This document shows, one piece after another, positions 1 to 11,954 of a DNA stretch of 64,000 nt (the stretch's first letter is position 1; every line of letters starts with the position of its first letter). The DNA is taken from assembly GCA_028753945.1 (NCBI GenBank), contig JAPNXP010000007.1:3224001-3288000 (forward strand). The letters are read 5' to 3'. The notes under the pieces are model-generated. The model searched no databases, had not been told where the DNA came from, and saw only the letters and a list, made by a program, of their open reading frames with translations. A program made the position numbers and the translations under genes. The DNA is from Hexactinellida sp. DTS-2022 (lineage: Eukaryota > Porifera > Hexactinellida).

Positions 1-905
1 TAAATTTGGTTGGAAAATGTGCAGCTGACACTTGTACTGCTACTGTTTCCTTCTTTGATTTCATTCAGGGGGTTTACTATTTTCTCTGTCGATCCACACA
101 CCGCTGGGCTACCTTAGTCAAAGCATTGTAAGCAGTGAATGCACTGGTTGTAAAGAGATTAAGTGATACTCGTTGTTCCGCACGCGCGGATGCATGTGAT
201 GCCTTACTAAGAGGATATACAAATATTCGCGGAGCTTTAGATTATCTTAGTGAGGTTGAGAACACAAAAATGGAAGCGCGTAAAGAAGCAGAAGGTCTAG
301 CAGATAAAATGCGTACTCTGGAAATTGGGTTCATGGCTGAGTTCTGGGCTGTGTTAATGGAGAGGTTTAACAAGTCCAGTATAATACTTCAGAGCGAGAA
401 GTTGGATCTGAACGCACTGTGAAGATATTATTATCATTGCGAGAGTATGTCGCTACTTTGCGTCCTAAATTTCATGAATTTGAAGAGCGAGGAAGATTGC
501 GATCAGGAGTTAATGTGTACAAAGAAGAAAGGTGCAGAAAACGTAGAAGAAACCCAATTTACGATGACGGGATTGCTAAAGATGCAGTTTTGACGGCAAG
601 TGATAGGTTCAAAATTTACCAATTCCTATGTATTATTGACAACATCGACACTGAGTTGAAAAAGCGAATGGAAGCATGCTACTAGGTTTGTGATAAGTTT
701 GGATTTCTTTCCAACATAACAAAAATCAAACCAAATGAACTTTATGTGCACAGTCTCACAGACGAGCTGATCCAATTCAGTTCTTACCTAATGTCAGAAA
801 TGGATAAAGCTATAATTCTTGAATGTAGTATAGAACTATTCATTTATCGAATGCTATCGCAGCATAATTATTGAACACGATTTACTCAGAAAAATTGCCT
901 TCAGA
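1..905 (+). pseudogene. hAT transposase remnant, ZMYM1-like, cut by window start
   Basis: The forward strand encodes pieces of the C-terminal half of a hAT-family transposase of the ZMYM1/DUF4371 type. From base 1 the reading runs through a cysteine-bearing stretch and STHRWA, then (about 130-420) VVKRLSDTRCSARADA, which is the family's R-W/C-SAR motif. About 420-685 continues with a segment rich in charged helices (LRPKFHEFEERGR). A TAG stop at 683-685 interrupts it, and reading continues as CDKFGFLSNI and DELIQFSSYL to about 840. The last part corresponds to the start of the hAT C-terminal dimerisation region, which is degenerate. The 95-aa open piece starts with GTG, so it is not a real start. 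A stop and a frame change near 420 make this dead. The family is assigned from remembered motif similarity. Confidence 0.6.
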
Positions 906-1219
906 GAAACTATTGAAGAGTTCAGAATCGTAAATCTCGTAAAGTAAAGGTTTAGTAGATTATGTTATTCATGTAGTCATTAAATTGTTTATGCTTACAT
1001 TGTTAGTGGTGATTTTTCTAAATTTTATCTAATAATGATGACTGTTTGTGCATGTCATGGATATAGGCTAAAAACAACAGCCTCACAATCCTACTGGGTG
1101 CCCGGCCTCACAATCCTCTAATCCGCCCCTGGGGCCCTTATCAAGCTATTCTATCTGTTTAAAAGCACAGAAAGTTCCCCGGTGGGCCCCCCTGGCCAGG
1201 ACGCCCATGCAAATACATA
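906..1219. other. Non-coding stretch, GC-rich repeat fragments
   Basis: No gene is seen. At 1078-1145 and 1165-1210 there are C/G-rich pieces, including two copies of a 'cctcacaatcct' segment. They look like ends of small hAT-type MITEs, but I could not pair the termini. Confidence 0.4.
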
Positions 1220-1460
1220 CCGCATTTCCCCGAATAAGCGCCCCGGAGCTTATTGTTTTCTTGGACCAAAATTATCCTGAAATTTTTGTGAAAAATCCAG
1301 AATATAACATTTAGGTCGGTTCTAATGGCTTCCACCAACCGTATACCTACCGAAATTGCCAAAATCAATGGAATTACATTATAGTGATCAACTAAAGTGT
1401 ATTAATTTTATCATACCAATGTCATTTTTATTTACCCGGCGCTTATTCGGGGAAATACGG
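1220..1460. mobile_element. Tc1/mariner- or pogo-type MITE, 241 bp
   Basis: The left end reads CCGCATTTCCCCGAATAAGC, and the reverse complement of the right end reads CCGTATTTCCCCGAATAAGC, one mismatch in 20. TA dinucleotides flank both ends (1218-1219 and 1461-1462), as expected for a TA target duplication. The interior has no coding capacity. Confidence 0.75.
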
Positions 1461-1779
1461 TACTTAGTGTTTAGGGACTTGCATACGTTTTAATGATTAC
1501 TCTCATTGTTAAATGCACATTGTATCATGCCCTCCTTCCTGAGTGCGACACTTAGTTACTATCACTTGCTCCAATAATAATATAATATTTTTAAAGGGTC
1601 TCTGGGCGGGTCGTATTCGGGTGCCGCCCCCGCCCCCGCCCCGCCCATAAAATATTTAGATCCTTTGAGCCGCAACCCGAATCTATTAACCCGCCCTGCG
1701 GAGAGGTCTAGTCCATATTACTGGATTGATCCCTACATTTAGCGATGTCCTGAAACGCTAGTGATTTAGGGCCGGGGGT

Positions 1780-2160
1780 AAAGAAATAAAATAGGAATTT
1801 TAGACAGGAAAGGAAGGTTGGAAATTGGAATCACTATTTTGGTTTGCTGGGGGTCTCGGTAGGGTATCCATGGGATTGCACATATCTTTCGATCGCGGTT
1901 TAACTGAAAGGAGGTATCTTTGTTCTAGAAATTTGGGATCGAAATTTAACCGAGTCGAAATTCGCGGAAATAGGCATTTAAATTTCCGGAATAATTCTGT
2001 ACGGGAAGCCATTTATAATTTCCGGAATCGAATATTCCGGAAAATAGGCATTTGAATTTCCGGAATTAGGTATTCATATTTTCCGGAACCGTTCCGCGCA
2101 ATTCCGTATTTAGCTACTTTGATTTTCGGAATGGTACCGTTCCATACCGTCCCGTTCAGG
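1780..2160. repeat. Repeat with recurrent aatttccgga words
   Basis: Words such as 'atttccggaat' and its reverse complement recur about ten times between 1925 and 2110, in both orientations. This suggests a foldback or degenerate palindromic repeat. Open frames here are by-products of the repeat. No termini were identified. Confidence 0.4.
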
Positions 2161-2940
2161 ACATTAGGTATGTCCCTTTTACATTATAGAACCATTTGCT
2201 GAGCAAATGGCTTATTTCAACATTAGTATGTTCACTGCTTATCATCTCAGCAAGCGGAATTGGGCAAGTTTTAGCTTCAGGATTCTCACTGTCAAAGCAT
2301 AATACAAGATTATTTTGTGAAATTTGTCCATTTTCTTACAATTAACCAGTTGCATCCAAATGCATTTTCAAATTTCCAGGTTGAAGTTTTTTGATAAAAC
2401 ATATTTTTTCCTCCGTGTGCATATGGATGACAATTGGATATCGAGATATGGTCTGTATATAACCATTAAGAATAGCTCCTTTAATATTACTATCTAGGTC
2501 CTTTGTAACTATCATAAATTATGATATCTTGCCACATATCATCACTTAATTAGCTATTTGAATCATGTTCTGATTTAACTTTGCGAGAGACCTGTTTCGT
2601 GATATCTTGACTCACGTGATATTTCGACTCAAATGTATTAATGGACTAGGGATCATCACTTGCCGTGATATTTCGATTCAAAACAATAGCTATTACTTCA
2701 TTCAACCTCCGTGTTCCCAATTACAACTACAATATAAGAGAAGATACATATGTACTGGCTGATAGCCAATAATTGTAAACGTTAGGTATCAAAATATAAC
2801 AAAATTCTAACATAATGGTGGTTATTTGAAGCGGAACCTTCAATTATGTTTTCTTTCTACTTGTGGATATTATTTACACTAGTTCAATGTAAACAATATT
2901 CATTTGATTAAATTAACACAATCAATCAAACTATATTCGT
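2161..2940. other. Non-coding AT-rich stretch
   Basis: No reading frame with recognisable similarity. A short motif 'cgtgatatttcga' occurs twice near 2595-2680. I see nothing else supportable. Confidence 0.3.
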
Positions 2941-2944
2941 CCGA

Positions 2945-3510
2945 TTATGATGGCGTAGGACTGTTGGTGATCTTGATCACTGGCTCAAAGTGGTCATTAA
3001 AGTTACTGATATATAATGCTTCCTTGGACGTATTATCTGGTGATCCTCTATACCTTAGCCAACACACCTTTCTCCAACTCCTCTCCTGATTGAATCTTTC
3101 TTCAGCGATATAAATATCCGTATAAGTAGTATAGACATAGCAACAATTTCTATGTCTGTAGCCCAAATAGAATCAGAAAACATAGAATTTGATAATATAT
3201 GTTCCTTCACTGTTGTTGTGTTTTTATATTTGGTAGATAAATACTGTTGGGTTAGATAGTTGCCAACAGTTACCATAAAACGACACAACTCTTGTCGTAA
3301 GATGGAATGATGTATTTGGGACACGGATAATATCTTCCAAAAACATCTAAAGAAGCAATTTCCATCTTTGGAAAAATCATCATGTTGCCATGGAATGCAT
3401 TTGATAACGAACTCCCAATGAATTCCCGATGATCATCGATAGCTTGAACAAACTGCAGATTTAGCAACGCACATTTCTCTTTTTCAATAAATAAATAGTG
3501 TAGTGTCAAA
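2945..3510 (-). pseudogene. OTU-like cysteine protease domain, frameshifted
   Basis: Read on the minus strand, an OTU-family deubiquitinase-like domain can be followed. The catalytic-cysteine motif KDGNCFFR lies near 3345-3370. It is followed by QIHHSILRQELCRFM, a central WATDIEIVAMSILL block (OTU proteins typically have W-G-x-x-x-E-L there), and a histidine-box NDHFEPVI near 2975-3000. The first and last parts are in different frames, so at least one 1-nt indel lies near 3110-3130. Cysteine and histidine of the active site both survive. OTU domains of this kind are often carried by transposons such as Helitrons, but no Rep or helicase sequence is visible beside it. A host exon cannot be excluded. 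Confidence 0.55.
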
Positions 3511-3918
3511 AACCTTAAATTAACTGAGAATTATACATGATAAGGATCGCTATATAATTAGCTCAAACTCATATACCAAGTATAATATATAATTTATCTG
3601 GTTGATTAATTAATTAATTAGTTATGGAAAATTGCAACGGACGAGATGATAAACAAACTATACATTTTAAAGTCGAATAATAATCTTATAATATTAAGAT
3701 TAATCTCACCTTGTACAGCTTTTCTCTTTCACTTCGGTCAATGCGGTATGGATCACACTTCCTTCGAAATTTTTTCTTTGAATGGGAAGGAACCTTACTG
3801 TTCAATACAGTATTCGGATAATCACCACAAATCAGATACGTGCAGATAGCCTTATATTCTTCTTCATTCATTAGTCTAGGAGTTTTGACTATACATAATA
3901 TTATATGGGGTGTATGCA
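3511..3918. other. Non-coding AT-rich stretch before a minisatellite
   Basis: Nothing recognisable. Overlapping short open frames on both strands carry no known motif. Confidence 0.3.
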
Positions 3919-4245
3919 TTAGTTCGAATCTGTATGTATGCGTTAGTTCGAATCCTGTAAGTAGGCGCTAGTTCGAATCGTATTTGACTATGTAGGTGTT
4001 AGTTCGAATCGTATTTAACTATGTAGGCGTTAGTTCGAATAGAATTTGACTATGTAGGCGTTAGTTCGAATCGTATTTGACTATGTAGGCGTTAGTTCAA
4101 ATAGAATTTGACTAGGTATGCGTTAGTTCGAATAGAATTTACTAGGTAGGCGTTAGTTCGAATAGGATTTGACTATGTAGGCGTTAGTTCGAATAGAATT
4201 TGACTATGTAGGCGTTAGTTCGAGTCAAATTTGACTATTTTAGTT
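3919..4245. repeat. 31-bp minisatellite with repeated GTTCGAATC
   Basis: About ten units of roughly 31 bp follow the pattern 'taggcgttagttcgaat' plus 'agaatttgactatg'. The first units are shorter and more divergent. Each unit contains GTTCGAA(T/C), close to the core of a tRNA B box. The right edge runs into an inverted repeat at about 4225-4268, where 'gtcaaatttgactatttta' is mirrored by 'taaaatagtcaaatttgac'. Confidence 0.85.
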
Positions 4246-4394
4246 CGAATAAAATAGTCAAATTTGACCAACAGTGGCTATCGCTCACTATTCCTAGATG
4301 AAACATGATTCCACATGTCCATTTTAATTATTTAAGATAATATTATTAAAACAAAGAAAAAACAATTAATTATTCAAGAAATATTTGTAGTCTA

Positions 4395-5333
4395 CTTGCA
4401 ATTGGAGTGCGTCATGTTGGACATGGCTGATCAAATGTTCTATCATGGTGCTACATTCTCCAAAGCAATTGGCATGCCGACAAGGGAGAAAGATCCAAGT
4501 AGTTTGTCTTCTTTGCATACAAACTAAGCATACTAGATTAGATTATTTCTCTCAATCTCGTGATCAGAACCGGGACAATCAGAAATGTCAGAGATGTCAA
4601 CTTCTTTCTCTTCCGTAACATGTCCCAAGGTATGACTTATTGACTTGAGAAATTGCAAAGGAGTGTAATCTCCAGATGTCAACTTTTGTTTACACAATAC
4701 ACGGCGCTCTTCATTTGCTATATCCCTTTTCTTCCTTGGTCTTGTAGTTTCCATGTCTTGTCGTAATCTCGCGAATTCATTGTCAGTGTCTGCTATTATT
4801 TAATCTAACACTTTTAGGAAATTCCAAATTCTCGGGTGGCCACATTTAATTCTTGACTTTAGTTGTCGGTGATAACTCTCCGCACCGTTATTTGTCCCTT
4901 TTGTAACATCAAATATGGATAATTCTTCTGGAGCAATTCTAGTTAGCCATTGTTTCTTGAAATATTTGATTGTTTGTTCTAGTTTAGGATGATCATCATT
5001 AGTTAGAGTTGGAATCTGCAATTGTGAAAATGTCGGATGGATGAGATCTGGCGGAAGGAAAGGTATGGCCATTATATAAACAAAAACGAAGCGACTTGAG
5101 GATTTTCTCAAAAACTCTTCACAAGTCGAGCTTTTTTGCGTCCTTCGCCAAACAGCTTGAGTATAATGGAACCAGCATCCATTCATTTGCTGCAAAGGAC
5201 ATACTTGTTTGAATGCATTTCTGGCAGCCTGCTCCCAATCCGACATTGCATGAGTTGGTTGGAATTGAGGAATTATAAGTTTGATCTTATGTAGGACAGC
5301 ACTATGAAGTTCTTGTTTGTTTGTAAGAGGCAT
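4395..5333 (-). pseudogene. MULE transposase fragment with RING-like C-terminus
   Basis: The minus strand carries the core and C-terminal part of a MULE-type transposase. The 177-residue piece (5333 to 4803) shows PTHAMSDWEQAARNAF, then GCWFHYTQAVWRR (the C-x2-H motif of MULE cores), and NNGAESYHRQLKSR near its end, which holds the catalytic glutamate region. A following piece (4754-4536) has the downstream SRPRK/ERR-LCK-KL and YTPLQFLKSISHT blocks, in a second frame. A third frame at 4530-4400 encodes C-x2-C...LPCRHANC-x3-C, a RING-type zinc-finger pattern. At least two frame changes are needed to join these parts, and the N-terminal half is not found. No TIRs or target duplication were identified. 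Confidence 0.7.
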
Positions 5334-5339
5334 TGGATA

Positions 5340-7090
5340 GCTGGAATAATGTGTCTACCTACGGAGAAAAAACAGAAATGTTTGACTAAAAATGTTCGTC
5401 CATTCCGGTTTTCTATTGTTTTCCATTAATTTTTGGCAATATAATATCCCATTCACTTTTATTCAATGAGAATTCAAAAGATTTTGGACATTCAAATTTG
5501 CTCTCGTTGTTCCTTTCTGAAATTTTGCTTGTTTTCAAATTGCACACGGGGAAAACATTTCAAATTCTTCATCAAGGTAGGCGGACGAAATAGGTAAGGA
5601 GCTATGGTCTCTTTCCTCAGCATGACTATACGTAAAATTTGAATCGGTACTATTGTACTAAGACTCTCTAAATTGTCTAGAGCAATACTTTTAGATTGTG
5701 AAATAAGAGATCTTCCAACTGGAGTGAGAAATAGGTTGCTGGGAATTGTAGAAAACTAATACTAATTGCTAAATTCTGAAGAGGTTTATCAGATTCATAG
5801 GAGATCTGAAAGCTCAGAAATTTATGATGAATTTTTTGTTTGGTTTTTGCGCCATATGTTCATTATTTTTGCACGTTGACAAGCACGATTTCTACCAAAT
5901 ATATATTTGGATAACTTACCACAAATTGTATTTTTGTAACGCCAACACAGTGCGCTATTATGGTGCATTAGCAAAAATTAACACATTGAATGGATTGCAA
6001 TTTGAAAGCATATTTGCTAACAGAATATATTAGTTATACTATATTTCAAATTTGAACTTGATCAGCCTACTTGTTCACCTATACCCCCTATTTAGACAAG
6101 ACATTTTTGCGGTCATTAATTAATGTTTGAAAGCTTAGTTTAGTGATACATTTTGATTACAATAATATCTATATCTATGCTACCTATTGTGTTTATATTA
6201 CATTTCTTTTGAGTATTCAAAACGTTCTGAATTCAAATAAAGCATTAATTTTAATCAGTTTGAACGTGTAACCAGATATTAATTATTTATTTTGGGTATT
6301 TATTAATATATTAACTAGCGATTTGTAGATGTTTACGCTTACCGCATTTGTGCATATCAACGCATATCAATCCAATTTACTAATATGTATACCTTTGAAA
6401 CGTTGTGAAACCCTCATTAAATCGACATCCTCCGCTTCGTTGCGCAACCTGAAGAATATACTTTAATTCCATTCTAACCTTTTGGTTGCTATGGCTGTAA
6501 AACCGTATAAATGCAGTAATTTACACTAGATAGAAGCGATATTGATTAGATGGATAATTAAACAATTGTTTTATTAGATAAAACGCTGCTTTTATTCTGT
6601 GAATTTGGTAGATTATCTTCTGAAATGGCTCCTAAATTATTTATTCCCAAAACACGTCTGGACTTGGCTAGAAATTTGAATGGTAGTTAATTTAGATGTA
6701 AATTTATCGTTAGAACAAAATTTAAAGACTCTGATAGTTAATCAACCCCACCCTTGCACACATAGATATATAGATTTGTGTTTTAATGATATTTATACAT
6801 ATAGGAAATCTACATAAAATAATATGCGTCATTTTACCATATATGGTAAATATGATGACTCCTCATATCCTGGAAACCTAATGCAAAATAGAAAATTCGG
6901 TGTAGCGATAAGAACCGCAATGGTCGACTTACTATACAGTAATAGAACATTCTATTAACGCGTAATACCCTAATACTAGAAATTGGCAATAATAGCCCAC
7001 TGTGTGATCCATGATAATCGATAAGCCTATCGTGGTAATGTCTATATACCGATCAGTCGATCACCACAATATCCAATGAAGGAATTTACT
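5340..7090. other. Long AT-rich stretch without identified features
   Basis: I see no gene, RNA or repeat with recognisable termini. The small open frames present (for example 5824-6033) are AT-rich and show no motif. Confidence 0.3.
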
Positions 7091-7099
7091 CGGAACTTG

Positions 7100-8148
7100 A
7101 TCAGGTCCTAAGTAAAAATTGATAACTCTGATCACTTGATAGTTACTGGGGACTTTAATATATATATATTTGCGCGAACTCCTGAGAGAGATACCTTGAT
7201 AAAGTATTTTGTCAATAAAGGGATGTTGCAATCTTTGTCTGGATTTTCCACTAACTATGGATCTCAGCTGGATTGTGTAATCACTAAAAACTTGACCTGT
7301 TCATCTTGTTTTATGAATCATACTTTAGTGATCATATGCCAATGTTGATTACCTTTGGAACTGTTGTTAGTGACTGTAGTAACGTGAATAATCAACCAAT
7401 TATATCACATGCTACTAGTTAACATGATATTATTGATATTGACCAAATACCAATAGATAATACAACCAAGGATATTCAGGATGTAATTGTTAGTCATGTA
7501 TACATCCCTACTCCTATACCGTCTCCTCTAATTACATATGACGATGCTAATTCATTCACATTTGTGATGAGACTGTCATTAGCACAATGCATTAATCTAC
7601 AGAGAATACCTTTTGAGACCGACTATCTATACTGGGTTTAGAGTCTCAGCTACTGGTTATTATAATTTTATGCGTACAAAGGTAAGAGATCGGTTTAATT
7701 TTAGAATCGTTCCAATAACAGGCTAGGGAAATTGTTTTTTAGAACACTGTCTTACATAATTTTCGGTGATTAAAGTGAGCACCACAATGTCAGTTGTTCT
7801 ATAATAGTTACAATTGAACTGAGTCCCTATGTTGCTGCGCTCTGTGGCATCCAGGCTTCTAATGAAATTTCAATACAACAACACTTTACTCGTATGAAGT
7901 GTAATTATTCATGGGGAACTGTGAATGAACTGGTTATGTGGGGTATATTAGCTCGCATTGATGTTAGTTATATAAATGCATCTGACAAAGACCAATCCAT
8001 TTGGGTTATTACTGACGTATATAATGAGAATACTCTAGCTATTCTTAATGATCCAATCTATGCTGGAAAGTCATTGATTGTGCTATTTCATAGCATCAAT
8101 CGTTCTGGACCTTCTGCTAACCACTATGATGCAGTACTATTATACTAA
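7100..8148 (+). pseudogene. Endonuclease fragment plus OTU domain of a mobile element
   Basis: Two remnants lie in order. At 7115-7350 the forward strand encodes HLIVTGDFNI followed by a YGSQLDC segment, the pattern of an exonuclease/endonuclease/phosphatase domain in mobile elements. At 7680-8148 there is an OTU-type protease. Its active-site stretch is broken: PITG, then a stop where the aspartate should be, then GNCF, and a frame change to LSYIIFGD. WGTVNEL and the histidine box NHYDAV are kept in the 84-residue C-terminal piece (7894-8148). An endonuclease with OTU is typical of some Helitron-like elements, but no Rep or helicase is present, so the class is inferred. Dead by stop and frameshifts. 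Confidence 0.5.
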
Positions 8149-8302
8149 TTACTATGTTGTGGGTGTTAATTTGTAAACAAGTTGAAGACCAATTTAAGAA
8201 TTTACTACAGTATTTCTCGGTCAATTATTCGATCGGAATTACTTTTAATTTTCATTGGTTTATCTATTTAGGATATTGGGTTAATTAGTAAAAAACCAAC
8301 TA

Positions 8303-8616
8303 CAGTACACCCTCGCTAATCCAATCAGAGGTGTTCCGATTCCATATCTTCTGTTCCGATTAGTGAATTCGTTCGGATTAGTGAAGTAGTGCATTTTCTA
8401 TGGGCATCTATAAATGAGAATCTCGATAATCCGAACCAAACTTGTACAAACCTTGTTAATCCGCACTGAACATCTAGTGTACTCCTTAAAAATTTGCCTG
8501 AGACTTATTTTTTATACTTCCATTGCAATTTACGATTTTTTCCCACATTTAGTAGAATAATAATTTGGTTTCTCCTGTTCGCATTAGCGAGGGTTCGGAT
8601 TAGCGAGGGTGTACTG
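8303..8616. mobile_element. TA-flanked MITE, 314 bp
   Basis: The left end CAGTACACCCTCGCTAATCC is the exact reverse complement of the right end GGATTAGCGAGGGTGTACTG. Flanking TA is present on both sides (8301-8302, 8617-8618). The interior is non-coding and AT-rich. It belongs to the Tc1/mariner/pogo group by target and TIR style. Confidence 0.85.
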
Positions 8617-8721
8617 TAATACGAAATAAATATATTCCTAAAATTCAAATATTCATTATAAATTATGGCTTCGAGTTCATACGATGCAGGACAACACTCT
8701 GCCACATCATCTACAGTTGCC

Positions 8722-9300
8722 ATGTCACGAGGTGGGGAGAAATTTCAAATTAATTACGGCAAAGAGTTATCGATGCCCATCAGTCGGGAGTAACCCCTAA
8801 ACAGATGACCAGATTGTATGGCGTTAAGAAGGATACCGCTTACAGAATAATATGTAGAAACATACAATATTCTACCAAGCTTCGCTGTGGTCCAAGAAGA
8901 AAAGGTTGGACGAGGATTCGATAAATCTTCACTTAATTTCCATTGGAGCCTTTCCCGATATCATCACTCTTGGCGAGATGAGAAATAAACTACTTCTCGA
9001 ACGAGGGATACTGTTTCGATATCTACGATCGCTCGGTGTCTTGAAGGATGCTTAATTACAGTAAGAAAAACTTGATACTTCCAAGTTTACGTAATTCATC
9101 TATAAACAAAGAATGTAGAAGAACTCATGCTCTCTGGTTGCAAGAACAGCATGAAATCGGAGCAAGATTCTGTTACGTCGACGAGTGTGGATTTGGCTTT
9201 TATACCGCTCGGAATCGTGGTCGATCAATGCAAGGACTGCCAGCATCGAAGGGTTGCTGACAATTAACGATCTCCCCATGTCACTCTGATACAGTATGTG
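8722..9300 (+). pseudogene. IS630/Tc1-mariner-like transposase remnant
   Basis: Forward-strand pieces encode an N-terminal helix-turn-helix segment (RQRVIDAHQSGVTPKQM, then YGVKKDTAYRI at about 8760-8850). Next is a conserved LLERG segment, and at 9048-9258 a DDE core fragment with HALWLQEQHE and RFCYVDECGFGFYTAR. The D in VDECGF is the second catalytic aspartate of the IS630-Tc1 family. The pieces lie in several frames with stops, and the last DDE block is missing. It begins about 105 bp after a TA-type MITE, but the two need not be related. Confidence 0.65.
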
Positions 9301-9379
9301 CCATCTGTCCAGGTGTTGGACTCGTTCATTCAAAGATCCCATTCGGAAGTGGTAAACAAACACATTGTAATCAATTTAT

Positions 9380-11030
9380 AAGTAGATACATAGATAGTTT
9401 TACTAACTTTAACTAAAAATTTAACTAATTTAACTGGCTAGTGAATTGTTTTCGTCAGTTGATGTCAAGTTGGTGGTCGTTTTTTCCTGTTTACTCCAAT
9501 CGTAATAATTTTTTCCAGCATACAATTTAGATTACTGAATTAATTAATAATTAAATTGGAAGAAATCACTTACATATTGTTTGCGTTCATGATAATCTCT
9601 AGATAGGAAATTGGTATCTTAGTTGTTGTTTTGCATGTGATATTCTTTCGTGCAATTATGTGGCTTTGCGTTACGTTTTCTACCAAATAAGGCCCTAAGT
9701 ATTAGTTTGCATTCTTCGTTCTGGGGAGTAGTTTTGCTTTTTTGATGTTGTGTACAAGTATTTGGTTCCCTTCAAATTCCGATCTAGGAATGTAAGAAGT
9801 AAGCAGTATTGTTTGTAGTATTAATAATATTATTAGGTTTATTACAATACAAGTATAATTACTATAATACATTACTAAGTTGCAACTAAACTATATTTGT
9901 GAAGCTTTCATTTATGATTGTGTAATCAGTAGATTTGCACCGAACTTTATACTATAAGGCGTAATCAACACTAAATGCTGCTTGTGGAACTAAAAGTAGC
10001 TTACTGGCAATATATTATTGCTATTAGCCAAATCCTAAAATATTATATTGTGCAGTAGGTAATATCAAAGAAAAATGTCAAATGTGTCTATCACCTAATC
10101 TAACTACTAACCTGTTGCGTTTTACTTTGCGGTCAAAGATTCTCTTCTGAGTGTTCTGTTCTACTTTAATACTTCCAATCGGTAACTTACTGTCTGTATT
10201 CCGATTCTCATCTATCATTATCGTATGTTGGTAGTTGATAGGGATCTGTTTCATTGGTTGAATTCTGTAGTACATTCGGGATCTGAGGCATCTTCAATGT
10301 TTTCTTGCGAGTTTAGACTAGGTTCCGAAGTGGAAGTAGAGGTTATGAGATTGAGATTAGATTTATCATAGTATCTACCAAACATTAGATAGAACGCACT
10401 GTGTCCTTTGCATCATTTCACCTAAGTATTTTCCGCTAGTGCTGGTTGTAGTTTTTCAGTCCATTCTTTATCTGCACTGCTTCTCATTCCGCCTATATAC
10501 CTGAAGAGAATTGAATATAACTCTCATTTCAATTAAATATATAAAACAAGTTCAATAATCAATACCAGGGACTTCTATAATATAGGAACTGTAAACTTTG
10601 TTTTACGGTAAATTAGCGTAGGCCTAAACTGTATTGTTACTTATTGATATCCCGTAATCCGCTAATGCTAGACATAGGAAATGTATTATTGTCGTATAGG
10701 AAGTCATATTTAGGGAGTCCAACGATCATATTTGTTTATCGAAAATATTTGTGGAATGTAAGTTATGCGAATTTCACACTCTTCCATATATGGTAATATT
10801 GTTAAAATCTCGAGATTAATAGTTTTAAACATATGAAATATATTATTGGCGAATGGGAAATGGGAATTCATATTTAGGGACTCAGTAGATCACATTGATT
10901 TACCTAAGGCGTTCCCCTTAGCCTATATTATTATTTTGGCACTCTCCACAGGAGGATTGCGCCGACCCTGTTTTGTAGTTTAGCTAATACTTACATATCA
11001 GATATCTGTCATTATGTTGTTTTATATAGA
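9380..11030. other. AT-rich stretch; weak internal duplication
   Basis: No gene seen. Two diverged copies of an approximately 70-bp segment occur at about 10665-10735 and 10835-10910, sharing 'catatttaggga' and 'atgtattattg'-like words. A 20-bp exact tandem duplication, 'tttatatagaattttcagac', lies at about 11020-11060. Confidence 0.35.
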
Positions 11031-11400
11031 ATTTTCAGACTTTATATAGAATTTTCAGACTTTGTAGGTTTGTTCTTTAATGCAAATAGTGTATTTTTGG
11101 ATATAGTGCCAATTACAAATTCCAATGTGTCGGCCACAATTAACCACTTAAGGGACACATTTTGAAGGTGTTAGAATTAATCTAACTTCCTCAAATCAAG
11201 TCCAATCCAATTTATATGCCGATATTCGTAATCAACACTAAATTTGGCGTCATTTAAGTGGTCACTTGAGACAATTTCTTTGACGACGCAGGAATGTTGG
11301 ATGAATTTAACAACATTCCATTCTGAAAATCTATTCTAACCCTATCGAGTAAACCCTAGTTCGACTCCAATCAGCTTAGTCAGATTATAATATGCACTTT
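11031..11400. repeat. Dispersed repeat, inverted copy at 51425-51790
   Basis: This segment matches the reverse complement of 51425-51790 over about 350 bp. Shared words include 'gacgacgcaggaatgt' against its mirrored form, 'aacaacattccattc' and 'ctatcgag'. The two copies are diverged by point changes, so they are independent old insertions of one family. There is no coding potential beyond chance frames. Confidence 0.7.
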
Positions 11401-11954
11401 ATAATATTATAATTGCCGTGCTTATCAATAAGATTTGTAAATTTAAATGCATCCTGCTTTGTTTTCCTATTTGGTTTGAATTCGATATTAGTCTAGACTC
11501 AAATGGATTATTGCCAGAGTGTTTCGAAAGAAAAGTTGGTATTCCCTTTAGAGTCTAGAGCAGGGGTTCTTAACGGGGGGAAAATTTCAGCATTTTGGGG
11601 GGGAAATGTGAGGATCTAGGACGCTAAAATATTCCTCAGAAAAAGTACAGACTGTACAGTAAAATGTTAATTCTTCCAGGATTCGAAATCTTGACAAATA
11701 GAAACAATACTAACTTGAACAATACTAACTTTAAGGATTCCTAATTATTGATGAATAGAAAACAATACTAACTTGAACTATACTAACTTTAAGGATTCCT
11801 AATCTTGATGAATAGAAAACAATACTAACTTGAATAATAAATAATAATTTGGATCCAATAGTATAAAATGTAAAGAAATCGATCTAATGTACTTTTTATG
11901 TACATTTAAAGCCTTAACTACAGCTTAGTTGTACTGCACATTACATTGAACATA

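Noticed and set aside
3919..4245. CRISPR-like regular repeat
   Set aside because: Units are contiguous tandem copies without unique spacers, in a eukaryotic context with introns and transposons.
5824..6033. 69-residue hydrophobic frame
   Set aside because: Short, AT-driven, no motif and no supporting context.
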